64,000 bases of DNA from Phenylobacterium sp. Lineage in GTDB: Bacteria > Pseudomonadota > Alphaproteobacteria > Caulobacterales > Caulobacteraceae. Below are positions 10,131-17,863 of the stretch, piece by piece. Position 1 is the stretch's first letter, and each line of letters begins with the position of its first letter. The notes beneath the pieces were generated by a model. The model was not told where the DNA came from. It searched no databases and saw only the letters and a program-made list of their open reading frames with translations. Made by a program: the position numbers and the translations under genes. The stretch covers positions 1 through 64,000 of the forward strand of contig NZ_JAUYOJ010000126.1 in the NCBI RefSeq assembly GCF_030697925.1. Reading direction: 5' to 3'.

Positions 10131-10386
10131 CGACCTTCCCCACTAGTTGAATGCCCATACGAGATCGGGGCTTTCCCGCTCGTTATTTCATACCTCAATA
10201 TTTTGTACCTAAAATAAATAAGGTGCAACTCTTAGGTTCGGGAAGATCGGGATGCGAGGCGACGCCTTGCCCGGCCGATGACGGTTGTCAGAGGCCGTAC
10301 GGCTTGGCTCCCTGCCTTCCCTGGAAGCAGCGGCGCAATCCGGTCCCACTGAACCAGGCTCAACTCGTAACGCTTCACCGACGTCA
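10131..10386. other. Receptor promoter region and unassigned intergenic DNA
   Basis: The first 100 bp upstream of the receptor are clearly AT-rich (ttatttcatacctcaatatt, aaaataaataagg) and probably hold its promoter. The remainder to 10386 has short ORFs only, none with recognisable content. Confidence 0.4.
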
Positions 10387-10449
10387 ATAGGGCTCCGTCC
10401 AACCAACGGAGCCCTATGAATCAGGCGTCTCAGACCCTGAGACTCCTGA
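10387..10449. repeat. Two tandem stem-loops
   Basis: The first is a perfect 12-bp stem (atagggctccgt/acggagccctat) with loop ccaacca. Four bases on, tcaggcgtctcag and ctgagactcctga form a 13-bp stem with one mismatch. Neither has a T tract, so they are not typical terminators. They sit beside a larger palindromic repeat. Confidence 0.75.
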
Positions 10450-10481
10450 ATATCGATCTCACCTAGGGCGTCGTACCAAGG

Positions 10482-10621
10482 CGTGTCATCCCGGAAGCCG
10501 CGCAGCGGCTATCCGGGACCCATAAATACCTGATGATTCATGGCCTTCCGCGGCTCTGGCCACATCCGGCGGTCTCGGCGTCTATGGGTCCCGGTCTTGC
10601 TTCGCAAACCGGGATGACACG
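10482..10621. repeat. 140-bp palindromic intergenic repeat
   Basis: The ends are perfect 13-bp inverted repeats, cgtgtcatcccgg and ccgggatgacacg. Internal inverted segments gggacccata / tatgggtccc extend the symmetry. The layout is that of a dispersed REP/BIME-like element; no ORF is present. Confidence 0.8.
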
Positions 10622-10724
10622 GGTGGTGGAGTTCGACATCACAAAATTGCCCCCGCCCCCGACACCGCCTAGAAATCGCCCTGAAGCTTGGCCATGACGG
10701 CGAGGTCTTTCAGGGAGCAAACAC

Positions 10725-10862
10725 ATGCGCAAGACGATCATCCTGGCCGTGGCGGCCGCGGCCCTGCTGACCGCCGGCTGCAACACCGTCGCCGGCATCG
10801 GCCGTGACGCTCAGGCGGCGGGCAAGGCGGTCACCAGCGCCGCCGACGACATGAAGAAGTAG
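10725..10862 (+). CDS. Entericidin-family small lipoprotein
   Basis: A 45-residue ORF missed by the ORF track. It encodes MRKTIILAVAAAALLTAGCNTV, a lipoprotein signal with lipobox LTAGC, followed by AGIGRDAQAAGKAVTSAADDMKK. This is the classic entericidin A/B layout: a tiny outer-membrane-directed lipoprotein with a short amphipathic helix. In enterics these form a toxin-like/antidote pair; in alphaproteobacteria usually only one copy is found and its role is unclear. A ribosome-binding site (cagggagcaa) lies upstream. The gene converges on the next small ORF. Confidence 0.85.
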   Translation: MRKTIILAVAAAALLTAGCNTVAGIGRDAQAAGKAVTSAADDMKK

Positions 10863-10866
10863 GCGC

Positions 10867-11025
10867 TCAGGCGTCCTCTTCGCGGGACGCGGCCTCGGCG
10901 ATCTTCGCCGCATCCTCGGCCGGGACAGCGGGCGTCTCGCGCGCGCCGTCCTCCGCCGCCGTGGTGGGGCCGGTGTGGCCGTGGACAGGCTTCTTGGTCG
11001 GCGGGTCGCGGTCTTCGGGGGTCAT
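10867..11025 (-). CDS. Small acidic hypothetical protein
   Basis: I place the start at the ATG giving MTPEDRDPPTKKPVHG because an excellent ribosome-binding site (aggagct) lies just upstream. The longer 81-residue version has no such site. The 52-residue product is hydrophilic, rich in Ala/Glu/Asp, and ends IAEAASREEDA. It has no signal peptide or membrane segment and looks intrinsically disordered. I do not recognise a family. Confidence 0.55.
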   Translation of the reverse strand: MTPEDRDPPTKKPVHGHTGPTTAAEDGARETPAVPAEDAAKIAEAASREEDA

Positions 11026-11280
11026 GGCGAAGCTCCTCTGCGCACCATCAAGAGATGTGGCCTCAGGTCCGTTCCGCAAGCCCGCGGCCAGATGCGCCGG
11101 TGTGCGCCACAACCTGAAATAAGCCCATGATAAGATAGGACGTTTCGCCGCGCCTCAGATCAATCCCTGACGGGAACGAGCGTTGGGCCGAACCCGTTCT
11201 CACCTGCGACAGCCACGACGCTTCCCACGTGGGATTATGGGGCGCATACGGCCAAGCATCATTTTTTCGAGCGACGTAAC

Positions 11281-11667
11281 ATGTTCGTCCAGTCGATGTT
11301 CCGGGGTCTGAAAGGCCGCTGTCCCCATTGCGGCGACGGCAAGCTCTTTTGGAGCTATCTCAAGGTGGAGCCGCGCTGCCACGCCTGCGGCCACGACCTG
11401 GCGCGTTATCCCGCCGACGACGGTCCGGCCTATTTCACCATCCTGATCGTCGGCCACCTGATCGTCGCGCCGCTGCTGTTCTTCTCGATCATCTGGGAAG
11501 CACCGACCATGTACGTGCTGCCGGCGACCCTGATCCCGCTGGCCATCGTGACCCTCGCCCTGCTGCCGAGGGTCAAGGGCGCCTTCATCGGCCTGCTCTA
11601 CGCCATCGCCCACAAGGAGGGTGAGGCCGCCCTGCACATCGCCGACGTCCCCGACCCGCGCCGTTAA
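11281..11667 (+). CDS. DUF983-family membrane protein
   Basis: A 128-residue inner-membrane protein. The N terminus carries a zinc-ribbon-like pair of CxxC motifs (GRCPHCGDGKLF and PRCHACGHDL), followed by the family signature YPADDGPAYFTI. Two hydrophobic helices follow (about residues 52-70 and 78-96). DUF983 genes often neighbour cytochrome oxidase assembly genes in alphaproteobacteria, but no such genes are near here. Function is unknown; metal binding is inferred from the cysteines. Confidence 0.85.
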   Translation: MFVQSMFRGLKGRCPHCGDGKLFWSYLKVEPRCHACGHDLARYPADDGPAYFTILIVGHLIVAPLLFFSIIWEAPTMYVLPATLIPLAIVTLALLPRVKGAFIGLLYAIAHKEGEAALHIADVPDPRR

Positions 11668-11742
11668 GGTTTGGAACCTTCGCCTTGGAGGGCCGTTCGT
11701 CCCGCCTGACGTCCGTCGGGGTTGCTAGGGAGACGAACGACC

Positions 11743-11901
11743 ATGTCGCTAGGCTTAATTCTACTCATCGTCCTCATCCTGCTCCTGGTCGGCGCCCTAC
11801 CGACCTGGGGCCATTCGCGCTCGTGGGGGTACTTCCCTTCCGGGGGTCTTGGCCTGGTCCTGGTGATCGTGCTGATCCTGGTCCTGATGGGACGCATCTA
11901 G
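11743..11901 (+). CDS. DUF3309-family small membrane protein
   Basis: A 52-residue ORF, MSLGLILLIVLILLLVGALPTWGHSRSWGYFPSGGLGLVLVIVLILVLMGRI (quoted in pieces: two hydrophobic helices around PTWGHSRSWGYFPSGG). The central motif is diagnostic for DUF3309, found widely in proteobacteria. It should lie in the inner membrane. A ribosome-binding site (gggagacga) precedes the ATG. The function of the family is unknown. Confidence 0.85.
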   Translation: MSLGLILLIVLILLLVGALPTWGHSRSWGYFPSGGLGLVLVIVLILVLMGRI

Positions 11902-11963
11902 ACTTTCGCGCTGGCCGCGAGGCGCCCTAACGTCTCCCCCGGACAGACTTTGGGGGAGAGCGC

Positions 11964-13292
11964 ATGAGCGAGACAGGGGTCGACACCCAGGCGCCGAGGG
12001 ACATCCTGACGCCCGGCCTCACCCCGCTCGCTCGCGCCAAGGCGATCCTGGGCGGGTCGGCGGGCAATCTGGTCGAGTGGTACGACTGGTTCGCCTACTC
12101 GTCCTTCGCCCTCTATTTCGCGCCCCACTTCTTCCCCAAGGGCGATCAGACCGCCCAACTGCTGCAGGCCGCCGCCATCTTCGCCGTGGGCTTCCTGGCC
12201 CGCCCGGTGGGCGCCTGGCTGATGGGCCTCTACGCCGACCGGGCGGGGCGGAAGGCGGCCCTGACCCTCGCCGTGGCCATGATGTGCGCCGGCTCCCTGA
12301 TGATCGCGATCGCGCCCGACCATGCGATGATCGGCGCCGGGGCCCCGGTGATCCTGCTGCTCGCCCGCCTGCTGCAGGGCCTGTCGGTGGGCGGCGAATA
12401 CGGCGCCAGCGCCACCTACATGTCGGAGATGGCCGGCCGCGCCCGGCGCGGCTTCTGGTCGTCCTTCCAGTACGTGACCCTGATCATGGGCCAGCTGGTG
12501 GCGCTCGGCGTGCTGATCCTGCTGCAGCAGTTCATGGACAAGGCCGACCTGGAGGCCTGGGGCTGGCGCATCCCGTTCGTCATCGGCGCCCTGCTGGCCG
12601 TGGTGGTGTTCTGGATCCGCTTGGGCCTAGACGAGAGCGCCTCGTTCCTGGCCGCCAAGGCCGAGGGCGCGCCCCGCTCGACCACCATGCTGTTGTTCCT
12701 GAACTACCCGCGCGAGAGCGCCATGATCTTCTGCCTGACCGCCGGCGGCTCGCTCGCCTTCTATGCCTACACGACCTACATGCAGAAATTCCTGGTCAAT
12801 ACGGCGGGCTTCGCCAAGGACACCGCCACGGCGATCACCGCGGCGGCGCTCTTCCTCTACATGTGCGCCCAGCCCCTGTTCGGCTTCCTCTCCGACAAGG
12901 TGGGCCGCAACCGCACCATCGCCTTCGCCTTCGCCGGCGGCATGATCGTCACCTATCCGGTGATGTCGGCCATAGCCCGCGCGGAGGCGCCGCTGGCGGC
13001 CTTCGGCCTGATGACCTTCCTGCTGGTGATCCTGTCCGGCTACACCTCGGTCAGCGCCGTGGTGAAGGCCGAGCTCTTCCCCGCCCATGTCCGCGCCCTG
13101 GGCGTGGCCCTGCCCTACGCCATGGGCAACGCCATCTTCGGCGGCACCGCGGAGTACGCCGCCCTCTGGTTCAAGAAGGAGGGCATGGAGAGCGGCTATT
13201 ACATCTATGTCTCGGCGATCATGACGCTGGCCTTCCTGGTGGCGCTGCGGCTGCGCAACACCAACCGCGAGAGCCTGATCAACGAGGACTGA
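11964..13292 (+). CDS. MFS transporter, metabolite:H+ symporter (MHS) type
   Basis: A 442-residue inner-membrane permease with twelve predicted helices. The MHS signature is clear near the N terminus (GSAGNLVEWYDWFAYSSFALYF), as is the loop 2-3 motif GLYADRAGRKAAL, and LLQGLSVGGEYGASATYMSE in helix 4. Relatives such as KgtP and ShiA move 2-oxoglutarate, shikimate, citrate or proline/betaine with protons; the substrate here cannot be assigned. The next gene starts 4 bp after the stop, so they are probably co-transcribed. Confidence 0.9.
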   Translation: MSETGVDTQAPRDILTPGLTPLARAKAILGGSAGNLVEWYDWFAYSSFALYFAPHFFPKGDQTAQLLQAAAIFAVGFLARPVGAWLMGLYADRAGRKAALTLAVAMMCAGSLMIAIAPDHAMIGAGAPVILLLARLLQGLSVGGEYGASATYMSEMAGRARRGFWSSFQYVTLIMGQLVALGVLILLQQFMDKADLEAWGWRIPFVIGALLAVVVFWIRLGLDESASFLAAKAEGAPRSTTMLLFLNYPRESAMIFCLTAGGSLAFYAYTTYMQKFLVNTAGFAKDTATAITAAALFLYMCAQPLFGFLSDKVGRNRTIAFAFAGGMIVTYPVMSAIARAEAPLAAFGLMTFLLVILSGYTSVSAVVKAELFPAHVRALGVALPYAMGNAIFGGTAEYAALWFKKEGMESGYYIYVSAIMTLAFLVALRLRNTNRESLINED

Positions 13293-13296
13293 GCCG

Positions 13297-14004
13297 ATGA
13301 AGTTCCTGGACGCCCTCACCCCGCTCGACATCGTCGCCGTCGCGGTCTTCGCGGTCGCCTGGTTGGCCTATGAGCCGCTGCTGAAGGCCGTCGCGCGCGG
13401 CAAGGGGCTAATCAACACCGACATGACCGTCATCCGCCTGGCCTGGATGCGCAACATGGCCGGGCGCGAGAACAAGTTCATGGACGGTCAGATCCTCGGC
13501 CACACCCTGAACTCGGCGTCCTTCTTCGCCTCGTCGAACCTGATCCTGATCGCCGCGGCGGCCGGCGCCCTGTTCGGCGGCGAGCGGACCTTCGAGAGTG
13601 CGTCGAGCCTGATGGTGCTGAAAACCTCCTCGCGCCTGCTCTTCGAGGCCCAGGTGGCGCTGGTGGTCCTGACCCTGGCCCGGGGGCTGCTCGACTTCAT
13701 CTGGTCGATCCGCCAGATGAACTACTGCCTGGCGGTGATCGGCGCGGCGCCGGAGACTGAGGATCGCCCCTCGACCGAACCGTATGGCGAGGCTGCGGCC
13801 CGGCTGCTGAACCCGGCGCTGTCGTCATTCAATCGCGGCGTGCGCGGCTACTATTTCGCACTGGCGGCCGCCGGCTGGCTGTTCGGCCCGCAGGTCTTCC
13901 TGCTGCTGACCTTCCTGGCCGTGGCCCTGCTGGTGACCCGCCAGCGCCGCTCACCCGCCGCCCGCGCCATCGCCGAGGTGCGGCGCCTGCTCGACAAGCC
14001 TTAG
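13297..14004 (+). CDS. DUF599-family membrane protein
   Basis: A 235-residue inner-membrane protein with about four hydrophobic segments (residues 12-30, 75-92, 107-125, 185-215). The family features are the N-terminal WLAYEPLL and MRNMAGRENKFMDGQILGHT. It follows the MFS gene by 4 bp and its stop overlaps the stop of the convergent MmcQ gene (TTAG). The biochemical role of DUF599 is unknown. Confidence 0.85.
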   Translation: MKFLDALTPLDIVAVAVFAVAWLAYEPLLKAVARGKGLINTDMTVIRLAWMRNMAGRENKFMDGQILGHTLNSASFFASSNLILIAAAAGALFGGERTFESASSLMVLKTSSRLLFEAQVALVVLTLARGLLDFIWSIRQMNYCLAVIGAAPETEDRPSTEPYGEAAARLLNPALSSFNRGVRGYYFALAAAGWLFGPQVFLLLTFLAVALLVTRQRRSPAARAIAEVRRLLDKP

Positions 14005-14339
14005 AGGCCGAGTTCAGTCCGCTGGGCGCGGGTCAGCCTGGCCGCGACCAGGGCGTGGGCCGTCTTCAGCCAGTCGGTCACCTCGCCGTCGTCGAGACTC
14101 TCGATCTCGTCGAACGCCACCCATTTGGCCCGCGCCAGATAGGGGGCGGGCCGCGCCTGACCCGTCTCGACGAGCACTTCATAGGCCAGGTCGGTGACCT
14201 TGAGCGAGATCGCCCCGCCCAGGCCCGCTATGGCGAAGATCCGCTCACCGATCTTGAAGACCCGCGCGCCGCCCCACTGCACGACCTTGGTCGCCGCCGG
14301 CAGGGCGAGGGCCGCGGCCTCGAACTGCGAGGGCGTCAC
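14001..14339 (-). CDS. MmcQ/YjbR-family protein, distal copy
   Basis: This is the last gene of a tandem array. It starts at a GTG overlapping the stop of the previous copy (GTGA) and encodes 112 residues. The fold is that of the MmcQ/YjbR (CyaY-like, double wing) family, small proteins proposed to bind DNA. Diagnostic parts are LPAATKVVQWGGARVFKIGERIFAI, SLKVTDLAYEVL and the C-terminal DWLKTAHALVAARLTRAQRTELGL. It is about half identical by eye to its upstream neighbour. The 202-residue ORF in the track is a frame extension through the neighbour and is not the real start. Confidence 0.85.
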   Translation of the reverse strand: MTPSQFEAAALALPAATKVVQWGGARVFKIGERIFAIAGLGGAISLKVTDLAYEVLVETGQARPAPYLARAKWVAFDEIESLDDGEVTDWLKTAHALVAARLTRAQRTELGL

Positions 14340-14671
14340 GCCAGGCCCAGCTCGGCGCGCGCCTTCTTGGTCAGCTTGGAGGCGATCAGGCCGTGGGCGG
14401 TGGTCAGCCAGGAGGAGAGGTCGGCGTCGGAGACCGAAGCGGTGTCGACGGCGACCCACTGACCCTTGGCGCAATAGGGCGCCTGGCGGCCGATCCCGGT
14501 CTCGGTGAGGGCCACGAAGGCGATCTCGGTCACTTTGAACGACACCGAGACGTCGCCGGAAATGGCGAAGACCTTGCCGCCGACTTTGAAGACGTCGGAC
14601 CCGCCCCACTGGATCACCTTGGTCACCGCGGGCAGGCCCATGGCGAAAGCCTCGAGCTCGGCGCGGGTCAC
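14336..14671 (-). CDS. MmcQ/YjbR-family protein, proximal copy
   Basis: A 111-residue paralogue of the next gene, again starting at a GTG that overlaps the preceding stop. Shared landmarks are [51 protein letters not shown] and [25 protein letters not shown]. The repeated GTGA junctions imply translational coupling with msrA. The two copies differ enough to be old duplicates. Confidence 0.85.
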   Translation of the reverse strand: MTRAELEAFAMGLPAVTKVIQWGGSDVFKVGGKVFAISGDVSVSFKVTEIAFVALTETGIGRQAPYCAKGQWVAVDTASVSDADLSSWLTTAHGLIASKLTKKARAELGLA

Positions 14672-14739
14672 GCGGGCAGGCCCAGCTCGACCCGGGACTC
14701 GCAGGTCAGCCCGGCGGCGCCGAAAGCCTCCGGCGTCAC
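14668..14739 (-). pseudogene. Internally deleted third MmcQ/YjbR copy
   Basis: Between msrA and the proximal MmcQ copy is a 23-codon frame, [23 protein letters not shown]. Its first residues match the family start (VTPxxFxAAxL) and its last match the family end (RxELGL). Everything between, about 90 codons, is missing. Both ends keep the same GTGA overlaps as the intact copies. Confidence 0.65.
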
Positions 14740-15389
14740 GCCTGGACGCCGACGCCGATCGGGCAGGTCACGCCGGTGCCGCCCACGCCGCAATAGCCGG
14801 CCGGGTTCTTGGCCAGGTACTGCTGGTGGTAGTCCTCGGCGAAAAAGAATTCCGGGGCCTCGGCGATCTCGGTGGTGATCGGGCCATAGCCCTTGTCGGC
14901 CAGCGCCTGCTGGTAGGTTGCGAGCGAGGCCGCCGCGGCCGAGGCCTGGGCGTCGTTATACGGATAGATGCCGGACCGGTACTGGGTCCCGATGTCGTTG
15001 CCCTGGCGCATGCCCTGGGTCGGATCGTGGCCTTCCCAGAACACCTTCAGCAGGTCCTCGTAGGTCACGACGCGCGGGTCATAGACCACCAGAACCGCCT
15101 CGGTATGGCCGGTGCGGCCCGAGCAGACCTCTTCATAGGTCGGGTTGGGCGTGACGCCGTTCACATAGCCCACGGCGGTCACATATACGCCGGGGACCTG
15201 CCAGAACTTGCGCTCCACCCCCCAGAAACAGCCCATGGCGAACTGCGCCAGCTCAAATCCGTCGGGATAAGGACCCTTCAGCGGGCGGCCGTTGATGAAG
15301 TGGGTCTCCGCGGTGGGCAGCGGGCTCTGGCGGCCCGGCAGGGCGGTCGCCGTGGTGGGCAGGTCGAGGGGCTTCTTGCCGAAGAACAT
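14736..15389 (-). CDS. msrA: Peptide methionine-S-sulfoxide reductase MsrA
   Basis: A 217-residue repair enzyme that reduces the S epimer of methionine sulfoxide in proteins. The catalytic cysteine is Cys54 in [13 protein letters not shown]. Other MsrA landmarks are [47 protein letters not shown] and AEDYHQQYL. Two C-terminal cysteines ([12 protein letters not shown]) can act as recycling cysteines. No signal peptide is evident. It heads an operon with the MmcQ/YjbR array and is divergent from the TPR gene. Confidence 0.96.
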   Translation of the reverse strand: MFFGKKPLDLPTTATALPGRQSPLPTAETHFINGRPLKGPYPDGFELAQFAMGCFWGVERKFWQVPGVYVTAVGYVNGVTPNPTYEEVCSGRTGHTEAVLVVYDPRVVTYEDLLKVFWEGHDPTQGMRQGNDIGTQYRSGIYPYNDAQASAAAASLATYQQALADKGYGPITTEIAEAPEFFFAEDYHQQYLAKNPAGYCGVGGTGVTCPIGVGVQA

Positions 15390-15520
15390 GATAATGGCGC
15401 CTGTTCGCGATCGGGTATCCCAACATAGGAGCAGTCGGTGGCGATTGCACTCGTCGGCGTCGGCTGACGACGGCCGGATTTCGTGGCAAGCTTGGCGAAA
15501 GTCCCTAGGGAGGACGCGAC

Positions 15521-16441
15521 ATGACGCGGTTTCGTAAGATCCTGTCAGCCGGCGCGGCGTTCAGCCTAGCGCTCGGCGGCGCGGCGTTCGCCGCGGGCGG
15601 CGGCGGTGGCGGAGGCGGCGGCATGGACATGCCCTCGGCCTCGGGCCCGACCTACGATCCGGCCGTTGAATACGCCAAGGGCGTCTCGGCCCTGAACGGC
15701 CAGAACTACAAGGACGCCGAAAAGGCCTTCAAGCGGGTGGTCGAGGCCGCACCCACCAGCGCAGAGGCCTGGCGCCTGCTGGGTGTCGCCAACCTGGCGC
15801 AGAACGATTTCAAGGGCGCCAAACGGGCTTACGAAAAGGCCGTGAAGCACGGGCCCGACGACATCGCCGCACGCCAGGGCCTGGGGCTTTCGCTGGCGGG
15901 GCTGAAGGACGCCAAGGTCCAGGAGCAACTCGACTGGCTGAAGGCCAAGTCCGACGCCTGCGCCGGGACCTGTGGCGACGCCGCGGCGCTGAAGGCGGCG
16001 CTCACCGCCGTGGAGAGCGCGAAGGCCGCCGCACCCAACGCCGCCTTGCAGAGGCCCCTGCTGTTCGCCCAGGCCGGCGACCGCGCCTATCTGCAGGCGG
16101 TCGGGCTGATCAACGAGAAGCGCTACGACGAGGCCTTGGCCTCGCTGGACCGGGCCCGCGAGGCCTTCGGCCCGCACCCCGACGTGCTCACCTACCAGGG
16201 CTATGCCTGGCGCAAGAAGGGGGCCCTCGACCGGGCCGAGACCTACTACCGCCAGGCCCTGGCCATCGCGCCTCAGCATCGTGGCGCGACCGAGTACTAT
16301 GGCGAGCTGAAGGTCGAACGCGGCGATGTGGACGGCGCCAAGGTCATGCTGGCCCGGCTCGACCGGTCCTGCGCCTATGGCTGCGCCGAGGCCGAGGAGC
16401 TGCGCCGTTGGATCGACGCCGGCGGCGAACCCACCCAGTAG
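15521..16441 (+). CDS. Secreted tetratricopeptide-repeat protein
   Basis: A 306-residue periplasmic protein. The signal peptide ends about AAFAAG and is followed by a run of nine glycines. TPR units occupy about residues 45-125 ([30 protein letters not shown] and similar) and again at about 190-270 ([26 protein letters not shown]). Paired cysteines (CAGTC; CAYGC) could form disulfides. TPRs mediate protein contacts; no partner can be named. The following cytochrome gene overlaps its 3' end, so the two are probably co-expressed. Confidence 0.85.
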   Translation: MTRFRKILSAGAAFSLALGGAAFAAGGGGGGGGGMDMPSASGPTYDPAVEYAKGVSALNGQNYKDAEKAFKRVVEAAPTSAEAWRLLGVANLAQNDFKGAKRAYEKAVKHGPDDIAARQGLGLSLAGLKDAKVQEQLDWLKAKSDACAGTCGDAAALKAALTAVESAKAAAPNAALQRPLLFAQAGDRAYLQAVGLINEKRYDEALASLDRAREAFGPHPDVLTYQGYAWRKKGALDRAETYYRQALAIAPQHRGATEYYGELKVERGDVDGAKVMLARLDRSCAYGCAEAEELRRWIDAGGEPTQ

Positions 16442-17337
16442 TCGGGCTGGCCGCCGCCCTGCTTGCGGCGGGCGCCGCCCCAGCGGCGGACGTTCCGCTG
16501 GCGGCGATGCGCTGGCTGGCGCTGGGCGCCGATCCCGTAGCCCTGCTCACCCGAGAGCCGACCGAATGCCTGGCCCTGCCCACCGATCCCGCCCTGGCGC
16601 GATCGGTGGAGGTCGGCCGCGCCGCCTTTCGCACGCCGCTGCTGCTGGGCGGCCAGGCGGCGCGGGCCGGGATCAGTTGTGAGAGCTGCCACCGCGCCGG
16701 CCGCGCCAATCCCGACTTCCGCTTCCCCGGGATCTCCGGCGCGCCGGGCACCGCCGACGTCACGTCCTCGCTGTTCTCGTCGCACCGCGGCAACGGGGTG
16801 GACGATCCCAAGCCTATTCCGGATCTCTCGGGACCGCGCGCGGCGCTGAAGGTGGCGCCGGGGGATGTCGCTCCCTTCGTCCGCGGCCTGATCGTCGAGG
16901 AGTTCGACGGCCCCGAGCCCTCGCCCGCCGTACTCCAGGGCCTGGCCGACTATGTCCGCGTGCTCGGCCCGCAGGCCTGCCCCGCCGCCGCGACCCGCCC
17001 CGTCGCCGTCCAGGACCTGATGGCCGACGTCCGCCGGGCTGTCGCCGCCGCCCAAGCCGCCGAGGACGCGAAGACCGCCGTCTTCCTGGTCACCGCCGCC
17101 CGCGCGCGGCTGTTCCTGCTCGACGAGCGCTATGCCCGCCTCACTGCCGAACGCGCGGCCCTGCGCCGCGCCGATCGCGACCTGGCCGACATCGCCCAGG
17201 CCCTGCGCGAGGCCCGCCCGGACGCCCGTGCGCGACTGGCCCGGTGGCAGGCGCGGACCCCGGTCCTGGAGGCCCGCCTGCGCCGCGCCGAGCGCCGTTC
17301 GCTGTTGGATTCCAAAACCCTGGCCGCCGCGCTGTAA
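16408..17337 (+). CDS. c-type cytochrome, cytochrome-c-peroxidase-like, single haem motif
   Basis: A 309-residue exported protein starting at a TTG inside the TPR gene (34-bp overlap). The signal peptide is [18 protein letters not shown]. One haem-binding motif, CESCH, lies at residues 91-95 in a context (GRAAFRTPLLLGGQAARAGISCESCHRAG) reminiscent of di-haem cytochrome c peroxidases, but the second haem motif is not visible. The C-terminal third is Ala/Arg-rich and likely helical. It probably carries electrons in the periplasm; a peroxidase role is doubtful. Confidence 0.75.
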   Translation: MDRRRRRTHPVVGLAAALLAAGAAPAADVPLAAMRWLALGADPVALLTREPTECLALPTDPALARSVEVGRAAFRTPLLLGGQAARAGISCESCHRAGRANPDFRFPGISGAPGTADVTSSLFSSHRGNGVDDPKPIPDLSGPRAALKVAPGDVAPFVRGLIVEEFDGPEPSPAVLQGLADYVRVLGPQACPAAATRPVAVQDLMADVRRAVAAAQAAEDAKTAVFLVTAARARLFLLDERYARLTAERAALRRADRDLADIAQALREARPDARARLARWQARTPVLEARLRRAERRSLLDSKTLAAAL

Positions 17338-17409
17338 CGCCGCTTGCCCGCGTGGCCGTCATGAGTATATTGCGCGCCTTCCGCTGGGGGCCAAGGCCAC
17401 CCTCGGTGA

Positions 17410-17499
17410 GGTGAGGTGGCGGAGTGGTCGATCGCGCACGCTTGGAAAGCGTGTTTACGGGAAACCGTAACGAGGGTTCGAATCCCTCTCTCACCGCCA
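17410..17499 (+). tRNA. tRNA-Ser (anticodon GGA)
   Basis: A 90-nt type II tRNA with long variable arm. The acceptor is ggtgagg/tctcacc with discriminator G and encoded CCA. The anticodon arm reads cgcttggaaagcg with anticodon GGA, the variable arm is ttacgggaaaccgtaa, and the T arm is gagggttcgaatccctc. tRNA-Ser genes are common integration sites, and a recombinase lies next to it. Confidence 0.97.
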
Positions 17500-17863
17500 C
17501 CGACATGGCAATCGCCGCTCTCGCCAGACGGGCGGCGCTAACCGTCGAAAAATGGCCGGCTATTTCCCGCCCATCTGTAAAGGCGACAGGCTCAAAGCGC
17601 GACTTTGCGTCCAAGTCGCCGAAAACTCCCGTTGCGTCTCCGAACCGAATAGCTGCACTCCGGTTTGCCAAATTCCCGGTTTATCCGGGATTAGCTGGGA
17701 ATTTGTTCGCGCGGGAACACGCCGCCCGGAGCGGCCCACGCCGATAACCGGCATGTCGTCAACAGCTTGCAAGCCGCGTGGTAGCTGGCGCGTCAGTCGA
17801 CGCCGCTCAGCAACTGGGAATTCGAAGCCGCTTATCAGGGAAAAGCCGGGAACGCGTTCCGAT
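17500..17863. other. Intergenic DNA between tRNA-Ser and recombinase, possible attachment region
   Basis: There are 364 bp with no convincing gene. A nested palindrome lies at 17670-17704: aaattccc and gggaattt flank cccggtttatccggg. It is a candidate recombination site for the adjacent serine recombinase. I found no second copy of the tRNA 3' end in the window. Confidence 0.4.

Noticed and set aside
7770-10217. 815-codon plus-strand ORF over the TonB receptor
   Set aside because: Shadow of the receptor gene, whose signal peptide, plug and barrel are clear on the minus strand.
15590-15640. Glycine-run tandem repeat at the start of the TPR protein as a phase-variable tract
   Set aside because: It is a GGC/GGT codon run inside a coding region; slippage would need longer identical units and no evidence of variation exists.
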